Source of the DNA: Candidatus Gastranaerophilales bacterium
Lineage (GTDB): Bacteria; Cyanobacteriota; Vampirovibrionia; Gastranaerophilales; Gastranaerophilaceae
Assembly (NCBI GenBank): GCA_944325875.1
Contig: CALVBU010000002.1
Coordinates: forward strand, 1-64,000
Reading direction: 5' to 3'
DNA length: 64,000 bases
Part shown: positions 1-9,027 of the stretch, piece by piece
Position numbering within the stretch: position 1 is the stretch's first letter
How the letters are laid out: every line of letters begins with the position of its first letter
Program-made: the position numbers and the translations under genes
Notes under the pieces: generated by a model
The model's input: only the letters and a program-made list of their open reading frames with translations
Database searches by the model: none
Told to the model about the DNA's origin: nothing

Positions 1-219
1 GCATTCTTGTCCTCATCATCTTTTTCTAGAATTAACAAGTTTCTCGTTTTCAGCTATTCTGTTGTCAATGTTCCGACTTTGACTACCGCCATACAAGGCT
101 AAGAAAATCTCTTATATATTTACAGATCACATACCAAGTCGGGGCAATCTTCAAAGGTCTCTGACCTTTAATATCAAACTCAGAAATTCTTCGTTTGAAA
201 TCCGTTTCTCACGGCATTT
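1..219 (-). other. probable rRNA operon leader (16S gene off left edge)
   Basis: No open reading frame is supportable here. Downstream of two strong minus-strand promoters, the RNA would contain a perfect 7-bp hairpin (153-169) and a second paired stem (73-79 with 136-142). Near its end it carries a tract reading GGAACATTGACAACAGAATA on the minus strand, which resembles the conserved leader or spacer sequence just before rRNA genes. The window ends before any 16S start is reached. That this is an rRNA leader is inference; a structured mRNA leader is the alternative. Confidence 0.55.
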
Positions 220-250
220 ATTATCTTATAACTTAAAACTTTTTTGTCAA
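220..250 (-). promoter_or_regulatory. sigma-70 promoter P2 for the leftward leader
   Basis: On the minus strand a perfect TTGACA (-35) lies at 245-250, followed 17-19 bases later by AAGATA/GATAAT (220-227). It is the second of two tandem promoters reading left, the arrangement typical of rRNA operons. Confidence 0.7.
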
Positions 251-319
251 GCGATTGTTTAAAATTTCTTAACTTTTCTTAATTCGGTTTTTAAGTCCTG
301 TGCACTGGGCACATTTATT

Positions 320-348
320 ATTCTATCCCCTAAAAATTTCTTTGTCAA
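320..348 (-). promoter_or_regulatory. sigma-70 promoter P1 for the leftward leader
   Basis: On the minus strand TTGACA (343-348) and TAGAAT (320-325) are separated by exactly 17 bases, one of the best consensus promoters in the window. It lies about 100 bases upstream of P2 and reads the same way. The remaining 349-524 stretch before the first plus-strand gene is AT-rich, and I see nothing else firm in it. Confidence 0.8.
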
Positions 349-524
349 GTGTCTTTTTCTTTTTAGTTAATTTTTCCTTTATAAAACTTAACAGAACAAT
401 AAAAAGCCTTATATTACGCTATTTTTTGCAACTATTTTTCTCAGTTATTTGTATGACGTAAAACAAGAATAAATAATATATACTTAGCATGTATTATTAT
501 CGGTAAACAGAGAGGAGAAGTCCT

Positions 525-959
525 ATGATAAAAACATTTAAAAATTTGGTTATTTCTGGGGTTCTAATTTTAGCATGCTCAGGTGCCGTTTTAGCTGACG
601 GAAACGCTTTTACCCCACTAAACTTTGATGATGTAAGTTATAACCCAAACTCTTCCCACAGAAGTATTGCATCAACTTCTACAACTACTACCAAAACAGT
701 TACACCAGCTGCTGCAACTACAACACAAGAAGTTACTGGCGGTAACGACATGCAAGGTGCAATATTAAAACTTGATAATGCACAAATCGAAGTTAGAAAT
801 GAACTTTTAAATTACAGAGCTAAGTATAATGATGTCGATCAACAATACAAACTTATTAAAGCAGAAAGAAAAGCTCTTGGTAAAAAGGTAAAAGATATTG
901 AAAAGAAAATAAAAGAACTTGATAAAATCAAGGAAAAAACTAGACAACAAATGATCTAG
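525..959 (+). CDS. secreted coiled-coil protein, unknown function
   Basis: A 144-residue protein with an AGAGGAGAAG ribosome binding site just before the ATG. Residues 1-25 form a signal peptide (basic start, hydrophobic core, cleavage near VLADG), so it is exported. Residues 45-70 are a low-complexity Thr/Ala linker. Residues 78-144 are strongly helical and charged, rich in Lys and Glu with heptad spacing, and predict a coiled coil. No enzyme motif is visible. It is a single gene between the divergent leader promoters and a bidirectional terminator shared with the transglycosylase gene. A periplasmic or envelope structural role is only a guess. Confidence 0.8.
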   Translation: MIKTFKNLVISGVLILACSGAVLADGNAFTPLNFDDVSYNPNSSHRSIASTSTTTTKTVTPAAATTTQEVTGGNDMQGAILKLDNAQIEVRNELLNYRAKYNDVDQQYKLIKAERKALGKKVKDIEKKIKELDKIKEKTRQQMI

Positions 960-980
960 TAATATACAAGTATTAAATAT

Positions 981-1018
981 AAAAAGGTCTGATGAATAAT
1001 AATCAGACCTTTTATTTA
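981..1018. terminator. bidirectional intrinsic terminator
   Basis: An 11-bp perfect stem (983-993 with 1002-1012), loop of eight, with A-runs on the left and T-runs on the right, so it can end transcription from both the coiled-coil gene and the convergent transglycosylase gene. It overlaps the transglycosylase stop codon. Confidence 0.85.
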
Positions 1019-2991
1019 TTTCCAGAATAGATTCTTATATAATTCCAATAACTCCTAAAAACTTTTTTGACATAATTTTTTGTTTCTGGATATGGAATTT
1101 GTTCTACAAATTCATCTGTATCATTATAATAAATTGAATTGTTCCAACTATTAACTGAGCCAATTCCACCATTATAAGCCGCCACTGCAGAAATATCCAT
1201 ACCTGATAAGTAAGTTTTCAAAAATGCATAATAATAATTTCCTAATAAAATATTTTGAGCAGGAATATATAATGAAAATTTCTTTATATTATGTTTTATA
1301 GCTATTTCTGATGCAGTTTGCGGCATTAGTTGCATTAAGCCAACAGCACCAACTGCACTTTTTGCGGATGGATTAAAATAACTTTCTTCTCGGACAATTG
1401 AAAGCATGAGAGGCGGGTTATTTCCATTTACATCAGCATATTTCTTTACTTCATCATAATAATGCAATGGATATACCAATCTCCAACGTACATCAAATTT
1501 ATCAGGTTTAACATCTAACGAATCCATTGCATCACGTGCCAATACAACAGATTGCGAGTAATCTCCTTTTTGATAAAATATCCAGCTTTTCAAAAACTTG
1601 TCATCACCTGCTAATTCCTCTAAAATGTCATAATCTTCTAAATCTATTAATTCTTTAATAATTGCAGGCTTAACTTTATATGGATATGCTATCTCCTGCT
1701 CATTAATATAGCTAGTAACAATTGGTCCGGGATTATGGTTCATACGCAAATAGGCACGGTATGCATAATAATTATCAGGATACTTGGCTATTACACTTTT
1801 ATAATAACTCATATAGTCTGCATATTCATGTCTTTTTTCTGCCGCACGACCCATCCAATACATTACCATTGGAGCATAAGGAGAATCCTTAAACTTATTC
1901 AAAAAGTCTTTGCCAATCTTTTGAGCATTAGATATATCACCTTTTCTAATAGTTTCTATAAAAATTTGAGAAAGGGCATCATCCACATATTTACTATTAG
2001 GAAATTTTAAATAAAAATCCTTAAAGCATTGCGACTTATATTGAGAATCTGTATAGGAACATTTTAAATCCCATATATAATCTTTCCCTTTAGAATTTGC
2101 TATATAAAAAAGCTTTGTAGCACCTTTTAATTTTGTAGGGGCAAAAAGCATATATGTATTTATAGCATTCTCAACTTCTTCTGAATCAATATATTGGGCA
2201 TGGTGCATCAATCCCCATTCAGTAAGATATCTTGCCCTAGGGATATTACCTAAGGCATATGAATTTTGAACATCTAATGCCCAGCTTTCTTTCAAATTAA
2301 CTTTATTTAAAAGCTCTTGAGCTTTTTTGTAATCTCCTAAAAGATAGCATGACTTAGCCATTAATAAATAATCATCATTAGAAATTGTTTTATCTAAGCT
2401 TAACCAATCGTTCACAACATTCATGGCAAGCCTACCAGAAGGAGCTTTTTTTAGATAATGCCTAAAACAATTTTCAACGTCATCTTTTTTTGAAAGCGGG
2501 AATATTTTTTCTTCACTCTCTGTGTATGATTTCATCATCAATAGCCCGAGATAATACTCAGAAGCTATCGCATAATCTGTATTAGGATAACGTGTGAATA
2601 TATCATTAAAATATTTCTCGGCCAAATTTGGATTTGTTTTTACTAAATTTTGAGCAGCCTGATACTTAGCTTTTAAACTTAATTTATTAGCAGGATAAAG
2701 CTTAAATAGCATTTGATATTTTTTTACTGCTGTAGAATAATCTTCTAACTCGTCAGCGCACTCTCCCTGATGGTACAACGCAACCGGTTTTAAGTTAGAA
2801 AGGAAGCTTACTCTTGAAAATAAATAATATGCATTAGAAAAATCTTCTTTCTGCATATCAGAAAGTGCATCTTTATATATTTGCCTTGATTTAGCAGGTG
2901 TTTGATACTGAGATATACCTAAAAGCAATATTACAGCTAACAAACTCCCGACACCAAGTCCAGCTAATGTCTTTTTATCAAATTTCCTCAT
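1012..2991 (-). CDS. soluble-type lytic murein transglycosylase with N-terminal helical repeats
   Basis: A 659-residue envelope enzyme that cleaves peptidoglycan between MurNAc and GlcNAc, giving 1,6-anhydro ends. Residues 9-26 form a membrane anchor. Residues about 35-500 are TPR-like helical repeats, comparable to the superhelical ring of Slt70. The C-terminal 130 residues are the SLT lysozyme-like domain, with the catalytic glutamate in the VREESYFNP motif near residue 535, then GAVGLMQLMPQTA and the AAYNGG motif. Length is close to E. coli Slt (about 645). The gene is monocistronic and convergent with the upstream gene. The start codon lacks an obvious ribosome binding site. Confidence in the family is high; the exact periplasmic partner is unknown. 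Confidence 0.93.
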   Translation of the reverse strand: MRKFDKKTLAGLGVGSLLAVILLLGISQYQTPAKSRQIYKDALSDMQKEDFSNAYYLFSRVSFLSNLKPVALYHQGECADELEDYSTAVKKYQMLFKLYPANKLSLKAKYQAAQNLVKTNPNLAEKYFNDIFTRYPNTDYAIASEYYLGLLMMKSYTESEEKIFPLSKKDDVENCFRHYLKKAPSGRLAMNVVNDWLSLDKTISNDDYLLMAKSCYLLGDYKKAQELLNKVNLKESWALDVQNSYALGNIPRARYLTEWGLMHHAQYIDSEEVENAINTYMLFAPTKLKGATKLFYIANSKGKDYIWDLKCSYTDSQYKSQCFKDFYLKFPNSKYVDDALSQIFIETIRKGDISNAQKIGKDFLNKFKDSPYAPMVMYWMGRAAEKRHEYADYMSYYKSVIAKYPDNYYAYRAYLRMNHNPGPIVTSYINEQEIAYPYKVKPAIIKELIDLEDYDILEELAGDDKFLKSWIFYQKGDYSQSVVLARDAMDSLDVKPDKFDVRWRLVYPLHYYDEVKKYADVNGNNPPLMLSIVREESYFNPSAKSAVGAVGLMQLMPQTASEIAIKHNIKKFSLYIPAQNILLGNYYYAFLKTYLSGMDISAVAAYNGGIGSVNSWNNSIYYNDTDEFVEQIPYPETKNYVKKVFRSYWNYIRIYSGNK

Positions 2992-3116
2992 TATTATAAT
3001 ATTTTAGCAAAAAACATCTTAAAGTAAAAGTTTTTCAAAAAAAGTTACAAATCCTATACATCAATTATTTTTAAACTATAATAGGAAGTATATTGTTATT
3101 ATAAAGAGGAGCTAGT

Positions 3117-4508
3117 ATGTACGGAATTATTCTTGCAGGCGGATCAGGTAGTCGTTTATGGCCTTTATCAAGAGAGCTATACCCTAAGCAACTTTTGAAT
3201 ATCATATCTGACAAAAGTCTTCTTCAAAGCACATTTGAAAGATTGGCCTTTTGTATGCCTGAAGCAAATATATTAAGTATAACTAATACCAAACATGCAT
3301 CAAATGTTAAAATGCAAATTCAGGATTTGACAAAAAATCCACTCGTACTCTCTGAACCTGTGGCTAAAAATACAGCTCCTGCAATAGCTTTAGCTACCAA
3401 ATACATTATGCAACAAACAGAAGAAGAAGATCCTGTAATTTTGGTAGTTCCTTCTGATCATCTTATACAAGACAATGAGAAATTTTCATCTACCGTACAA
3501 AAAGGTGAAAAATTAGCTCAAGAAGGATATATAGTAACTTTTGGAATTAAACCGGATTACCCTGAAACGGGTTATGGCTATATTAATATATTAAAACCTT
3601 TAGAAATTGGTTATAAAGTTAAAGAATTTGTAGAAAAACCTGACTTAAAAACAGCTGAAAAATATTTGGAAGCTGGAACTTATTTTTGGAATAGCGGTAT
3701 TTTTATGTTCAAAGCATCTGTCCTGATGGAAGAAATAAAAAAATATGCGCCTGAAATTGATAAAATTTCTAACAATGTTGATTTTTCTAAAACAAAAGAT
3801 ATTCCATTTATCGAATTTGATAAAATGCCATCAATATCAATAGATTACGCAATCATGGAAAAATCAGATAAAATTGCATTGTTAACTTTGGAAAGCGATT
3901 GGAATGATCTTGGGTCATGGAAATCTATTTATGATGTAAGCAACAAAGATGAAAATAACAACGTTTTTGTAGGCCATGTAATCGACAAAGATTCTAAAAA
4001 CTCTTTTGTGTATGCATCCTCAAAACTTGTTACAACTATCGGACTTGAAGATACGGTAATTGTAGAAACTGAAGATGCTATTCTTGCTTGCAAAAAAGAT
4101 AAAACTCAAGATGTTAAACATATTTATGAAACACTAAAAAAACAAAATGATGACACTCATCTTGTACACAAAACCGTATATAGACCGTGGGGATTCTATA
4201 CAGTAATTGCTCAAGGTAAAGGTTTCCAATCAAAAATCTTGCATGTTAACCCAGGTCAAAAATTATCAATCCAATCTCATAATCATAGAAGCGAACATTG
4301 GGTGGTTTTAAACGGAACTGCAAAAGTAGTTTTGGAAGGTAAGGAACTTATTCTTTCTCCTGGACACAGCGTTGATATACCTGTAAAAGCAATACATTCT
4401 TTGCAAAATCCATATCAAGAAGACGTTGAAGTTATTGAAGTTCAAAAAGGTGATATCCTTCTTGAAGATGATATTATTCGTTATGAAGATATGTATGGCA
4501 GAGTTTAA
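3117..4508 (+). CDS. manC: mannose-1-phosphate guanylyltransferase / mannose-6-phosphate isomerase
   Basis: A 463-residue bifunctional-type enzyme making GDP-mannose from mannose-1-phosphate and GTP, with a type II phosphomannose isomerase domain. The N-terminal nucleotidyltransferase motif (GGSGSRLWPLSR, residues 8-19) and EKP signature (FVEKPD near 180) are clear. The C-terminal cupin (about 355-455) carries the metal-binding QSHNHRSEHW motif. Length fits the ManC/AlgA/XanB family. An AGAGGAG ribosome binding site precedes the ATG, and a TATAAT lies about 40 bases upstream. GDP-mannose would feed surface polysaccharide or protein glycosylation, in line with the rhamnose genes later in the window. 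Confidence 0.95.
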   Translation: MYGIILAGGSGSRLWPLSRELYPKQLLNIISDKSLLQSTFERLAFCMPEANILSITNTKHASNVKMQIQDLTKNPLVLSEPVAKNTAPAIALATKYIMQQTEEEDPVILVVPSDHLIQDNEKFSSTVQKGEKLAQEGYIVTFGIKPDYPETGYGYINILKPLEIGYKVKEFVEKPDLKTAEKYLEAGTYFWNSGIFMFKASVLMEEIKKYAPEIDKISNNVDFSKTKDIPFIEFDKMPSISIDYAIMEKSDKIALLTLESDWNDLGSWKSIYDVSNKDENNNVFVGHVIDKDSKNSFVYASSKLVTTIGLEDTVIVETEDAILACKKDKTQDVKHIYETLKKQNDDTHLVHKTVYRPWGFYTVIAQGKGFQSKILHVNPGQKLSIQSHNHRSEHWVVLNGTAKVVLEGKELILSPGHSVDIPVKAIHSLQNPYQEDVEVIEVQKGDILLEDDIIRYEDMYGRV

Positions 4509-4512
4509 TTAA

Positions 4513-5301
4513 TTATAATATATTTTTAAGCTCACCATAATAACCATTATCTAACAATTTAAAGAAACATGCTGTTGAGTATGGAGCAAGAGCGCATACC
4601 CACTCTTTATCCAAATAAATTCCTTCAACAAGTCTTGCAAAAAGTTCACAAGGCTTTGTGTAATATTTTTTTAACTTATTTATTCTGGCAGAAATTCTAG
4701 ACTGCTTTTTTTGAGCTGAACGCAATTTTATATAATAAGCAAAAGCTCTAGGCATTTCCGGGAAATCATTTTCTACACTTGCAACAGAATAAATCTCCTC
4801 TTTTTTTCTAAAAAATCCTCCACTTATAAGCTTTACTCTATCATATTTTAATAGATAACGAGCTTTTGATTTTTTTATATATTTATCAAATTCTTTAAAC
4901 TTTTTTGATCTTTGGAATTTTGGATAATTAATTTTTATCTCAGACTCATAATTTTTTATTAAATCTTTAATTCTATCTTTATGCTCATATAACTTTACGC
5001 ATAGAGAATTTTCATCCACAAAATTTGTCACTTTAAAAAGCTCTTCTTCAAATATCGGGTTATTCTCTTTAAAAATAACATCAAAACTTCCACCTGTCTT
5101 ATTCATATCAGGTTCAAGTTTATAATGAATATAATGCGCAAACTCATGAACCAAAGTCGGAACAACCCTTGTTGGAGGAATATTTTTTGAAATATCAATT
5201 CGATTTTTAAGAAAAAATCCTAAATTTCCACGAGCCTTAGTTGAGGTATGCACCTCAATACCTAAACTTCTAAAATATTTTATAAGCTCTTTTGCTTCCA
5301 T
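4513..5301 (-). CDS. HEXXH zinc metallopeptidase-like protein (IrrE/ImmA-like), uncertain role
   Basis: A 262-residue cytoplasmic-type protein with no signal peptide. Residues 49-60 read TLVHEFAHYIHY, an HEXXH zinc site, and a glutamate in CELFARLVEG (about 229) is a plausible third ligand. This layout resembles ImmA/IrrE-type metallopeptidases but the helix-turn-helix usually beside them is absent, and a Lys-rich insertion (about 100-175) lies between the two parts. The gene is convergent with manC (4 bases apart) and divergent from pheT. There is no Shine-Dalgarno; a TATCAT box ends six bases before the ATG, suggesting a leaderless message. Substrate unknown. Confidence 0.72.
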   Translation of the reverse strand: MEAKELIKYFRSLGIEVHTSTKARGNLGFFLKNRIDISKNIPPTRVVPTLVHEFAHYIHYKLEPDMNKTGGSFDVIFKENNPIFEEELFKVTNFVDENSLCVKLYEHKDRIKDLIKNYESEIKINYPKFQRSKKFKEFDKYIKKSKARYLLKYDRVKLISGGFFRKKEEIYSVASVENDFPEMPRAFAYYIKLRSAQKKQSRISARINKLKKYYTKPCELFARLVEGIYLDKEWVCALAPYSTACFFKLLDNGYYGELKNIL

Positions 5302-5307
5302 AAAAAA

Positions 5308-5313
5308 ATGATA
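5308..5313 (-). promoter_or_regulatory. -10 box placed for leaderless transcription
   Basis: TATCAT on the minus strand, followed by six T residues and then the ATG of the HEXXH protein gene at 5301. Transcription would begin at or next to the start codon. No good -35 match is seen. Confidence 0.45.
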
Positions 5314-5328
5314 TCACAAACTCTCGTG

Positions 5329-5357
5329 TTTACTCTGAAATTCTTTTGTTATATTAT
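5329..5357 (+). promoter_or_regulatory. pheT promoter
   Basis: TTTACT (5329-5334) and TATTAT (5352-5357) with a 17-base spacer, 40 bases upstream of the pheT ATG, followed by an AGAGGGA ribosome binding site. Confidence 0.6.
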
Positions 5358-5397
5358 TAAATCAAGAGTATTATTATAAATTAAGAGGGAAATATAA

Positions 5398-7878
5398 ATG
5401 CAGGTATCAATTAACTGGTTAAATGAATTTGTAGATTTATCAAACGTAGATGAAAAACAAATCGCACACGAACTTACAATGAGTGGACTTGAGGTAGAAG
5501 CAATTGAGGAAGTAAAACCAAAATTTACGAATATCAAAACAGTTAAAATTGAGAAAATAGACAATCACCCAAATTCAGACCACTTACATCTTGTAACTGT
5601 TAATACAGGTTCAGGTGTAAAAACTGTTGTTTGCGGAGCACAAAACATTCAAGAAGGACAAGTAGTTCCTTATGCATCTGTAGGAAGTCAAGTTCTTGAC
5701 AGAAAGACAGGAGAAATGTTCACACTTACTCCTGCCGTAATCCGTGGGGTTGAATCTCAAGGTATGCTATGTTCAGCTGATGAGCTTGGAGTATCAGAAA
5801 GAAATTACCAAGAAGAAGATGGCATATTGGTTTTAAATAGAATTTTCCCTGACGTAAAAATCGGTGAAAACGTTGAAGACGTTTTAGGTTTTGAAAAAGA
5901 TGTTGTAATTGATATTGCTCCAACTGCAAACCGTGGAGATCAAATGTCAGTAATAGGTGTAGCAAGAGAATTAAGCTCTCTATTTAATACTCCATTAAAA
6001 TTTTCGCCTCTTGAATCAACAAAAGATTTATCTACAGACAAATTTAAGGTTGAAATCTTAGACAATGATGTTTGTAAATATTATTCAATAGGTATTTTAA
6101 AAGATATCAAAATAAAACCATCTCCAGAATGGATGCAAAAACGTTTAATAGCATCAGGAATCCGCGCAATCAATAACGTTGTAGATATTACAAACTACGT
6201 TTTACTAGAATATGGCACACCATTACACGCATTTGACCTAGATAAATTAAACGGCTACTTATGCGTAAGAAGAGCTAAAGAAGGCGAAAAACTTGTAACT
6301 CTTGACGGAGTTGAAAGAACATTGACAACAGACAGCGTTTTAATTGCAACTAAAGAAGAAGGAGTTTGTTTAGGCGGCGTATTCGGCGGTGCAAATTCAG
6401 AAATTGATGATAATACAAAATCGATAGCTCTTGAGGCTGCATACTTTACACCTGCAACAAACAGAAAATCTGCAAGAAGTGCCGGATATCGAAGTGAAGC
6501 TTCTGCAAGATTTGAAAGAGGTATCGACATAGAAGCTGTAAAACCGGCTTTAATGAGAGCTATGCAACTGCTTGTTGAACTTGCTGATGCTAAAATTGAA
6601 GGAGTAGTTGAAGCCGGAAATAATAAACTTGAACCTATCGAAATTACTCTTAGATATCCACAAATTAAAAGAATTTTAGGTGTTGAAATTGAAGCCGAAA
6701 AATGTGATTCAATTCTAGAAAATCTAGGCTTTAAAAAACTCGGTGGTAATGCACTTGCTGCAAAATTTTTAGTTCCATCATTCAGAGCTTATGACGTAAC
6801 AAGAGAAATTGATTTAATTGAAGAAATTGCCCGCATAAATGGTTACGACAAAGTAACACCTACATTACCTAATAAAATGCAAACTCCAACTATTACATTA
6901 GAAGAAAGAATTGTTAAAAAAGTCCATAACTTAATGCAATCAGCAGGCTTAAACGAAATTATCACAAGCTCACTTATCGGAAAACCACTTTTAGATAAAT
7001 TTATGATTCCTTACGATGATTCAAAAGCATTAAAAGTTATGAATCCGGTAAGTGAAGAATGTACAATGCTTAGAGAAACTCTTGCCGTAAGCGTACTTAA
7101 CTGTATAAAATATAACTACGACAATGGTCAAAAGAATTTCTGGGCATACGAAATCGGTAAAACTTATAACGTTGAAAAAGAAGCCGATGAAAAATTCTCA
7201 GGAGTAAAAGAAACAAAGGTTTTGGCAGGTATCATTACTGGTGAAATCGAAAACTCTAAATGGAAAAATTCACAAGCTCCAGATTTCTTTACTGTAAAAG
7301 GAATTCTTGAAACATTATTCAATGAGTTAGGTGTAGAAAAGAGAATAAAATTAGTATCACTTGATAAATCACCACTTGCAAAAACTCATGCAATCCTTCA
7401 CCCATATAGAAGTGCTGCAATAAATATTTTGGGTAAAAATATGACTACAATCGGGTACTTTGGTCAAATTCACCCAATATTAAAAGATAAATTAAAAATG
7501 CATCAAGAATCATACATTTTCAAAGTAGATCTTGATGCAATAATCGCAATTGTAAAAGAAAGCGTTCCAAGATTTAAACATCTTCCTCAATTCCCTGAAG
7601 TAAAACGTGACTTGGCTTTCGTAATAGGGGAAAATGTTACTTATGACGAAATTCAAAGAGTAATAAAAGGAAGCGTTCAACAAAACATTTTCAAAGGCAG
7701 TGAAGTATTTGACGTATATCAAGGCGAAAATATTGAAAAAGGATACAAATCTCTTGCATTTAGAATTTATATGCAAGATGAAAATTCTACTTTAACTGAT
7801 GAGATTATTGATAAACAAATGCAAAATATTAGAGAAAAACTTCAAAAATCTTATGCAGATATATCTTTCAGGGAGTAA
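5398..7878 (+). CDS. pheT: phenylalanyl-tRNA synthetase beta subunit
   Basis: An 826-residue subunit of the alpha2-beta2 enzyme that charges tRNA-Phe. It has the expected modules: N-terminal EMAP-like tRNA-binding domain (about 40-150), B3/B4 editing region with the GTPLHAFD motif (about 275), B5 domain (about 405-475), catalytic-like core, and a C-terminal FDX-ACB anticodon-binding domain (about 730-826, with FPEVKRDLAFVI). Slightly longer than the usual 790-800 residues. The alpha subunit gene pheS is not adjacent in this window, unlike the common pheST pair. A small secreted protein gene starts 4 bases after the stop. Confidence 0.97.
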   Translation: MQVSINWLNEFVDLSNVDEKQIAHELTMSGLEVEAIEEVKPKFTNIKTVKIEKIDNHPNSDHLHLVTVNTGSGVKTVVCGAQNIQEGQVVPYASVGSQVLDRKTGEMFTLTPAVIRGVESQGMLCSADELGVSERNYQEEDGILVLNRIFPDVKIGENVEDVLGFEKDVVIDIAPTANRGDQMSVIGVARELSSLFNTPLKFSPLESTKDLSTDKFKVEILDNDVCKYYSIGILKDIKIKPSPEWMQKRLIASGIRAINNVVDITNYVLLEYGTPLHAFDLDKLNGYLCVRRAKEGEKLVTLDGVERTLTTDSVLIATKEEGVCLGGVFGGANSEIDDNTKSIALEAAYFTPATNRKSARSAGYRSEASARFERGIDIEAVKPALMRAMQLLVELADAKIEGVVEAGNNKLEPIEITLRYPQIKRILGVEIEAEKCDSILENLGFKKLGGNALAAKFLVPSFRAYDVTREIDLIEEIARINGYDKVTPTLPNKMQTPTITLEERIVKKVHNLMQSAGLNEIITSSLIGKPLLDKFMIPYDDSKALKVMNPVSEECTMLRETLAVSVLNCIKYNYDNGQKNFWAYEIGKTYNVEKEADEKFSGVKETKVLAGIITGEIENSKWKNSQAPDFFTVKGILETLFNELGVEKRIKLVSLDKSPLAKTHAILHPYRSAAINILGKNMTTIGYFGQIHPILKDKLKMHQESYIFKVDLDAIIAIVKESVPRFKHLPQFPEVKRDLAFVIGENVTYDEIQRVIKGSVQQNIFKGSEVFDVYQGENIEKGYKSLAFRIYMQDENSTLTDEIIDKQMQNIREKLQKSYADISFRE

Positions 7879-7882
7879 TTCT

Positions 7883-8527
7883 ATGAAAAAACTTATCGTA
7901 ACATTATTGGTATTTCTAGGGCTTTCACTTCCTGCATTAGCAGGGGATGTAATGCCTAATGTAGTTAGCCTTTCTAACACAAATACTTTAGGCGTATATC
8001 AAGTAGGAAATCCAATAGTGTTACGAAAATCTCCAGAAGATAATGCACCTATTGTAAAAGTAATAAGAATTTCTAATAATTCTATAGAACCTTCTGAACT
8101 ATTATTTGAGAATGTTTTTGTTGTTTACAACGAAAAAAAATCTCTAGCTTTAATGGCAGTAACAGATGAAACAGAAGATTGGGTAGAATTAATCTATAAT
8201 AATAAAACCGGTGCTCGCGGATGGTTAAAAAAGGATGACCCATACAAATTTCTAACATGGGTACACTTTTATAATACTTACGCTAGAAAATACGGACTTT
8301 ATATTCTAAATGGAGCACCTGAAAAAATTAATGAAATGCACGGCTCCACTGATGACAATTCTAAGGTTATATCCACAATAAATAACCCTCAAAAAATTAT
8401 TCTGAATATAATCAAAGGAAACTGGATGTTAGTAAGCGTAATGGATATGGATAGAACGCCTAAAACAGGCTATATACGCTGGCGCAGTGAAGATGGTGTA
8501 AAATATTTATTTCCTGCTATAAAATAA
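7883..8527 (+). CDS. secreted SH3-like domain protein
   Basis: A 214-residue exported protein. I place the start at 7883 because a GGGAG ribosome binding site overlaps the pheT stop and the protein then begins with a clean signal peptide (MKKLIVTLLVFLGLSLPALAG). The mature part holds two bacterial SH3-like stretches: residues about 30-120, with VLRKSPEDNAPIVKVI and a GARGWLKKDD turn, and about 140-214, ending in a TGYIRWRSEDG turn. Such domains often bind peptidoglycan peptides or target cell-wall enzymes. No catalytic domain is attached. It is co-transcribed with pheT by position, which seems fortuitous. Confidence 0.78.
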   Translation: MKKLIVTLLVFLGLSLPALAGDVMPNVVSLSNTNTLGVYQVGNPIVLRKSPEDNAPIVKVIRISNNSIEPSELLFENVFVVYNEKKSLALMAVTDETEDWVELIYNNKTGARGWLKKDDPYKFLTWVHFYNTYARKYGLYILNGAPEKINEMHGSTDDNSKVISTINNPQKIILNIIKGNWMLVSVMDMDRTPKTGYIRWRSEDGVKYLFPAIK

Positions 8528-8568
8528 TTATTAACAAATGTAACGAAAAATCTCCCTTCTGAAATTCA

Positions 8569-8599
8569 CTCTTATAAAAATACTTTATATGTATAAGAG
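8569..8599. repeat. 8-bp inverted repeat upstream of coiled-coil gene
   Basis: CTCTTATA (8569-8576) and TATAAGAG (8592-8599) are separated by 15 bases and lie just upstream of a TATAAA and the gene starting at 8631. It could be an operator, or chance in AT-rich DNA. Confidence 0.35.
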
Positions 8600-8630
8600 A
8601 GTATAAATAAGAATTATAAGGAGAGCAGAT

Positions 8631-8963
8631 ATGGCATTTTTAGCTATTGATTCACAAAGAAATTTATTCACGTTACAGAGAAACCAACTGCAATTTGAAC
8701 AAACTCTTGTACAAAACCAAGTTAACTGGTTACAAAAAGAAATGGCTTACGTACAATCTACATTTGAAGAAGAAAATCCAGATGCATCAATTGATGAAGA
8801 TCCATATTATCTTCAATTACAAAAGCAAGAAGAATATTTAACAACAAGAACACAAGCAATTGAAACTCAAGTTAACACCCTAAACGAAGAAATTTCAAGT
8901 TCAAAACAAATTGTTCAAAACAATATCAAGAGCAGCTGCGGCTTGAACTTGATCGGCGGTTAA
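8631..8963 (+). CDS. small coiled-coil protein with SQ-R-L N-terminus, unknown function
   Basis: A 110-residue protein preceded by an AAGGAGAG ribosome binding site. It has no signal peptide or membrane span. It is Gln/Glu-rich and helical, with two coiled-coil stretches (about 18-45 and 60-100) around an acidic loop (EEENPDASIDEDP). The N-terminus (DSQRNLFTLQR) resembles the first residues of the larger protein at 17600-18733 (ASQARLLSLTAR), suggesting a shared N-terminal element such as an export or partner-binding signal. Single gene, ended by a bidirectional terminator. Function unknown. Confidence 0.8.
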   Translation: MAFLAIDSQRNLFTLQRNQLQFEQTLVQNQVNWLQKEMAYVQSTFEEENPDASIDEDPYYLQLQKQEEYLTTRTQAIETQVNTLNEEISSSKQIVQNNIKSSCGLNLIGG

Positions 8964-8992
8964 TTTTAAAACTTAAAAATAAAGATATAAAA

Positions 8993-9027
8993 AAAGAAGT
9001 TGTGATAATGAAAATCACAACTTCTTT
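8993..9027. terminator. bidirectional intrinsic terminator
   Basis: A 14-bp perfect stem (8993-9006 with 9014-9027) with A-tracts on one side and T-tracts on the other, between the small coiled-coil gene and the convergent folD operon. It overlaps the folD stop codon. Confidence 0.9.

Noticed and set aside
153-169. Hairpin AAAGGTC-TCT-GACCTTT as a terminator
   Set aside because: Perfect stem but no T-run on either side; better explained as part of the leader structure.
1735-2010. Plus-strand frame inside the transglycosylase gene
   Set aside because: A shadow of the minus-strand coding sequence with no ribosome binding site or domain; the same applies to the many other antisense frames in this window.
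7799-7882. Upstream extension of the SH3-like protein inside pheT
   Set aside because: The extension overlaps the end of pheT in another frame; the ATG at 7883 has a ribosome binding site and begins a clean signal peptide.
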